Shown here: one piece after another, positions 5,233 through 6,178 of the stretch | How positions within the stretch are numbered: the first letter of the stretch is position 1 | Layout of the letters: each line of letters begins with the position of its first letter | Assembly: GCA_938003715.1 (NCBI GenBank) | Contig: CALKYK010000172.1 | Location: 1 to 6,178 of the forward strand | DNA: 6,178 bases | Direction: 5' to 3' | Source of the DNA: an uncultured Gammaproteobacteria bacterium | GTDB lineage: Bacteria; Pseudomonadota; Gammaproteobacteria; Steroidobacterales; Woeseiaceae | Notes under the pieces: generated by a model | Told to the model about the DNA's origin: nothing | What the model saw: only the letters and a program-made list of their open reading frames with translations | The model's database searches: none | Position numbers and translations under genes: made by a program

Positions 5233-6054
5233 ATGAAAGCAAATATCCGGCTTGCGGTCGTTACCGGCGGTGCACACGGAATTGGTCGCGCAATCAGTCG
5301 GCGTCTTGCCCGCGAAGGGGTGCATGTGGTCGTGGCCGACCTCGACGGCGGCGCTGCCGAGACGGTTGCCGCGGAAATCGGTGGTATCCCCGTCGCTGTC
5401 GACGTTGCCGACGAAAGGACGTTGACGGGCATGATCGAGTCGGTCGAGGTCGACGTCGGCGCAATCGACCTGTTCGTGTCCAACGCCGGCGTCGGCTACG
5501 GTGACGCGGACGGCCTCGCCGCCAGCGCCGGCGGCGGCATGATCGCGGTCGACGATCGCTGGGAGCTCTGTTGGCGCATCAACGTGCTCGCACACGTCGT
5601 TGCAGCCCGCGTACTGGTGCCGAAAATGCTCGCGCGCGGCGGCGGCTGGTTCGTCAACGTCGCCTCCGCGGCAGGATTGCTTTCCCAGATCGGCGATGCT
5701 GCGTACTCGGCGACGAAGCACGCTGCAGTCGCATTTGCGGAGTCGCTCGCCATCACCCACGGCGAGGACGGCATACGCGTGTCGGTCGTTTGCCCGCAGG
5801 CCGTTGCAACGCGCATGATCGGCATCGATGATGACTCGGGGTCGCTCGACGGCGGCTTCGGCGGCAACGACGTCGACGGCGTGATTCGCCCGGAAGAGGT
5901 CGCCGACCAGGTCATCGACGGTATCGAGCAGGGCCGCTTCCTGATCCTGCCGCACCCGCAGGTGGCTACCTACGTGCAGCGCAAGGCGAACGACCACGAC
6001 CGCTGGATCCGCGGCATGCAACGATTCCGCCGCACGCTCGCTAGCGGAGACTGA
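5233..6054 (+). CDS. Short-chain dehydrogenase/reductase (SDR), classical type
   Basis: A 273-residue cytoplasmic oxidoreductase with a Rossmann fold. The cofactor loop is TGGAHGIG (11-18); D36 in VVADLD at the end of strand 2 favours NAD(H) over NADP(H). DV at 57-58 and NAG at 84-86 are the usual adenine- and core-binding elements. The catalytic tetrad is N117 (RINVLAH), S145 (NVASAAG), Y158 and K162 (YSATK), all present at normal spacing. A Gly/Ala-rich stretch (about 90-108) makes the segment between NAG and N117 somewhat long. The C-terminal block RFLILPHPQV...RKANDHDRW is shared with a group of SDRs annotated only as oxidoreductases. The substrate is a hydroxyl or keto compound of unknown kind. 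ATG 5233 begins directly at the Rossmann strand and lacks a Shine-Dalgarno site; the frame is open further upstream without support. It is transcribed away from the MlrC-like gene and converges with the MDR gene. Confidence 0.9.
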   Translation: MKANIRLAVVTGGAHGIGRAISRRLAREGVHVVVADLDGGAAETVAAEIGGIPVAVDVADERTLTGMIESVEVDVGAIDLFVSNAGVGYGDADGLAASAGGGMIAVDDRWELCWRINVLAHVVAARVLVPKMLARGGGWFVNVASAAGLLSQIGDAAYSATKHAAVAFAESLAITHGEDGIRVSVVCPQAVATRMIGIDDDSGSLDGGFGGNDVDGVIRPEEVADQVIDGIEQGRFLILPHPQVATYVQRKANDHDRWIRGMQRFRRTLASGD

Positions 6055-6178
6055 ATACCGTCTTGCCGAGCACGCGACGTTCCGCGATGTTGCGAAACGC
6101 GGTGACGTAGTCGTCCAGCGGGTACGCGGCAGTTACGCGCGGCGAGATGCGCCCGTCGGCGAGCATGCCGGCCATCGC
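6041..6178 (-). CDS. MDR-family (quinone oxidoreductase/zinc-type alcohol dehydrogenase-like) protein, C-terminal part, cut by window edge
   Basis: Only the last 45 codons are in the window, ending in TAG at 6043-6041. The segment reads MLADGRISPRVTAAYPLDDY, then VTAFRNIAERRVLGKTVFSL. This is the typical tail of medium-chain dehydrogenases/reductases such as NADPH:quinone oxidoreductase: a helix, 'G-I-P', a 'YPL' strand, a helix ending in A-x-R, and 'GK' before the last strand. The catalytic and cofactor regions lie outside, so zinc dependence and substrate are open. Its last 14 bases overlap the last 14 bases of the SDR gene on the other strand. Too short for the frame length alone to count, but the motif order is clear. 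Confidence 0.75.
   Translation of the reverse strand, partial: AMAGMLADGRISPRVTAAYPLDDYVTAFRNIAERRVLGKTVFSLR

Noticed and set aside
5112..5483. Upstream extension of the MlrC-like frame by 124 codons
   Set aside because: It would run through the divergent promoter region and into the SDR gene, is low-complexity Ser/Thr/Ala-rich, and would bury the lipoprotein signal inside the protein.

Overview
This is a compact, high-GC, gene-dense window (third codon positions rich in G and C; no gene-free stretch longer than about 130 bases). Two signal-peptide amidohydrolases and an M81/MlrC-type protein with a lipobox point to a Gram-negative bacterium. The gene families and base composition would suit a high-GC gammaproteobacterium, but no marker gene is present and the taxon cannot be fixed. 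I see no RNA genes, insertion sequences, CRISPR arrays or phage genes.

Layout, left to right. On the minus strand lie the start of a HAD-superfamily phosphatase (cut by the left edge) and, just upstream of it in transcription, a VOC/glyoxalase-fold protein (464..114). A 131-base divergent spacer follows, carrying a perfect 8+8 base inverted repeat. Then come two overlapping plus-strand genes for exported imidazolonepropionase-like amidohydrolases (596..1918 and 1915..3150, ATGA overlap). These meet, with a 4-base gap, a minus-strand pair: an M81/MlrC-family metallopeptidase-like lipoprotein (5111..3558) and a small four-helix membrane protein (3538..3155). A second divergent spacer of 121 bases, with another perfect 8+8 inverted repeat in the MlrC leader, separates this pair from a plus-strand SDR oxidoreductase (5233..6054). 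The last 14 bases of the SDR gene overlap the 3' end of a minus-strand MDR (zinc-type or quinone oxidoreductase-like) gene cut by the right edge.

How the genes may work together. The central part, about 600 to 5110, codes for three predicted cell-envelope proteins of amide- or peptide-hydrolase families plus a membrane protein. The first amidohydrolase keeps the metal ligands of its superfamily. The second is full length and undamaged but has lost most of those positions, so it looks like a pseudoenzyme partner made in step with the first. The MlrC-like protein keeps the expected zinc ligands and is predicted to be lipid-anchored. A working hypothesis is an envelope-located system that breaks down small peptides or amides, but no substrate can be read from the sequence. 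The flanking HAD, VOC, SDR and MDR genes look like ordinary metabolic genes with no clear link to the centre.
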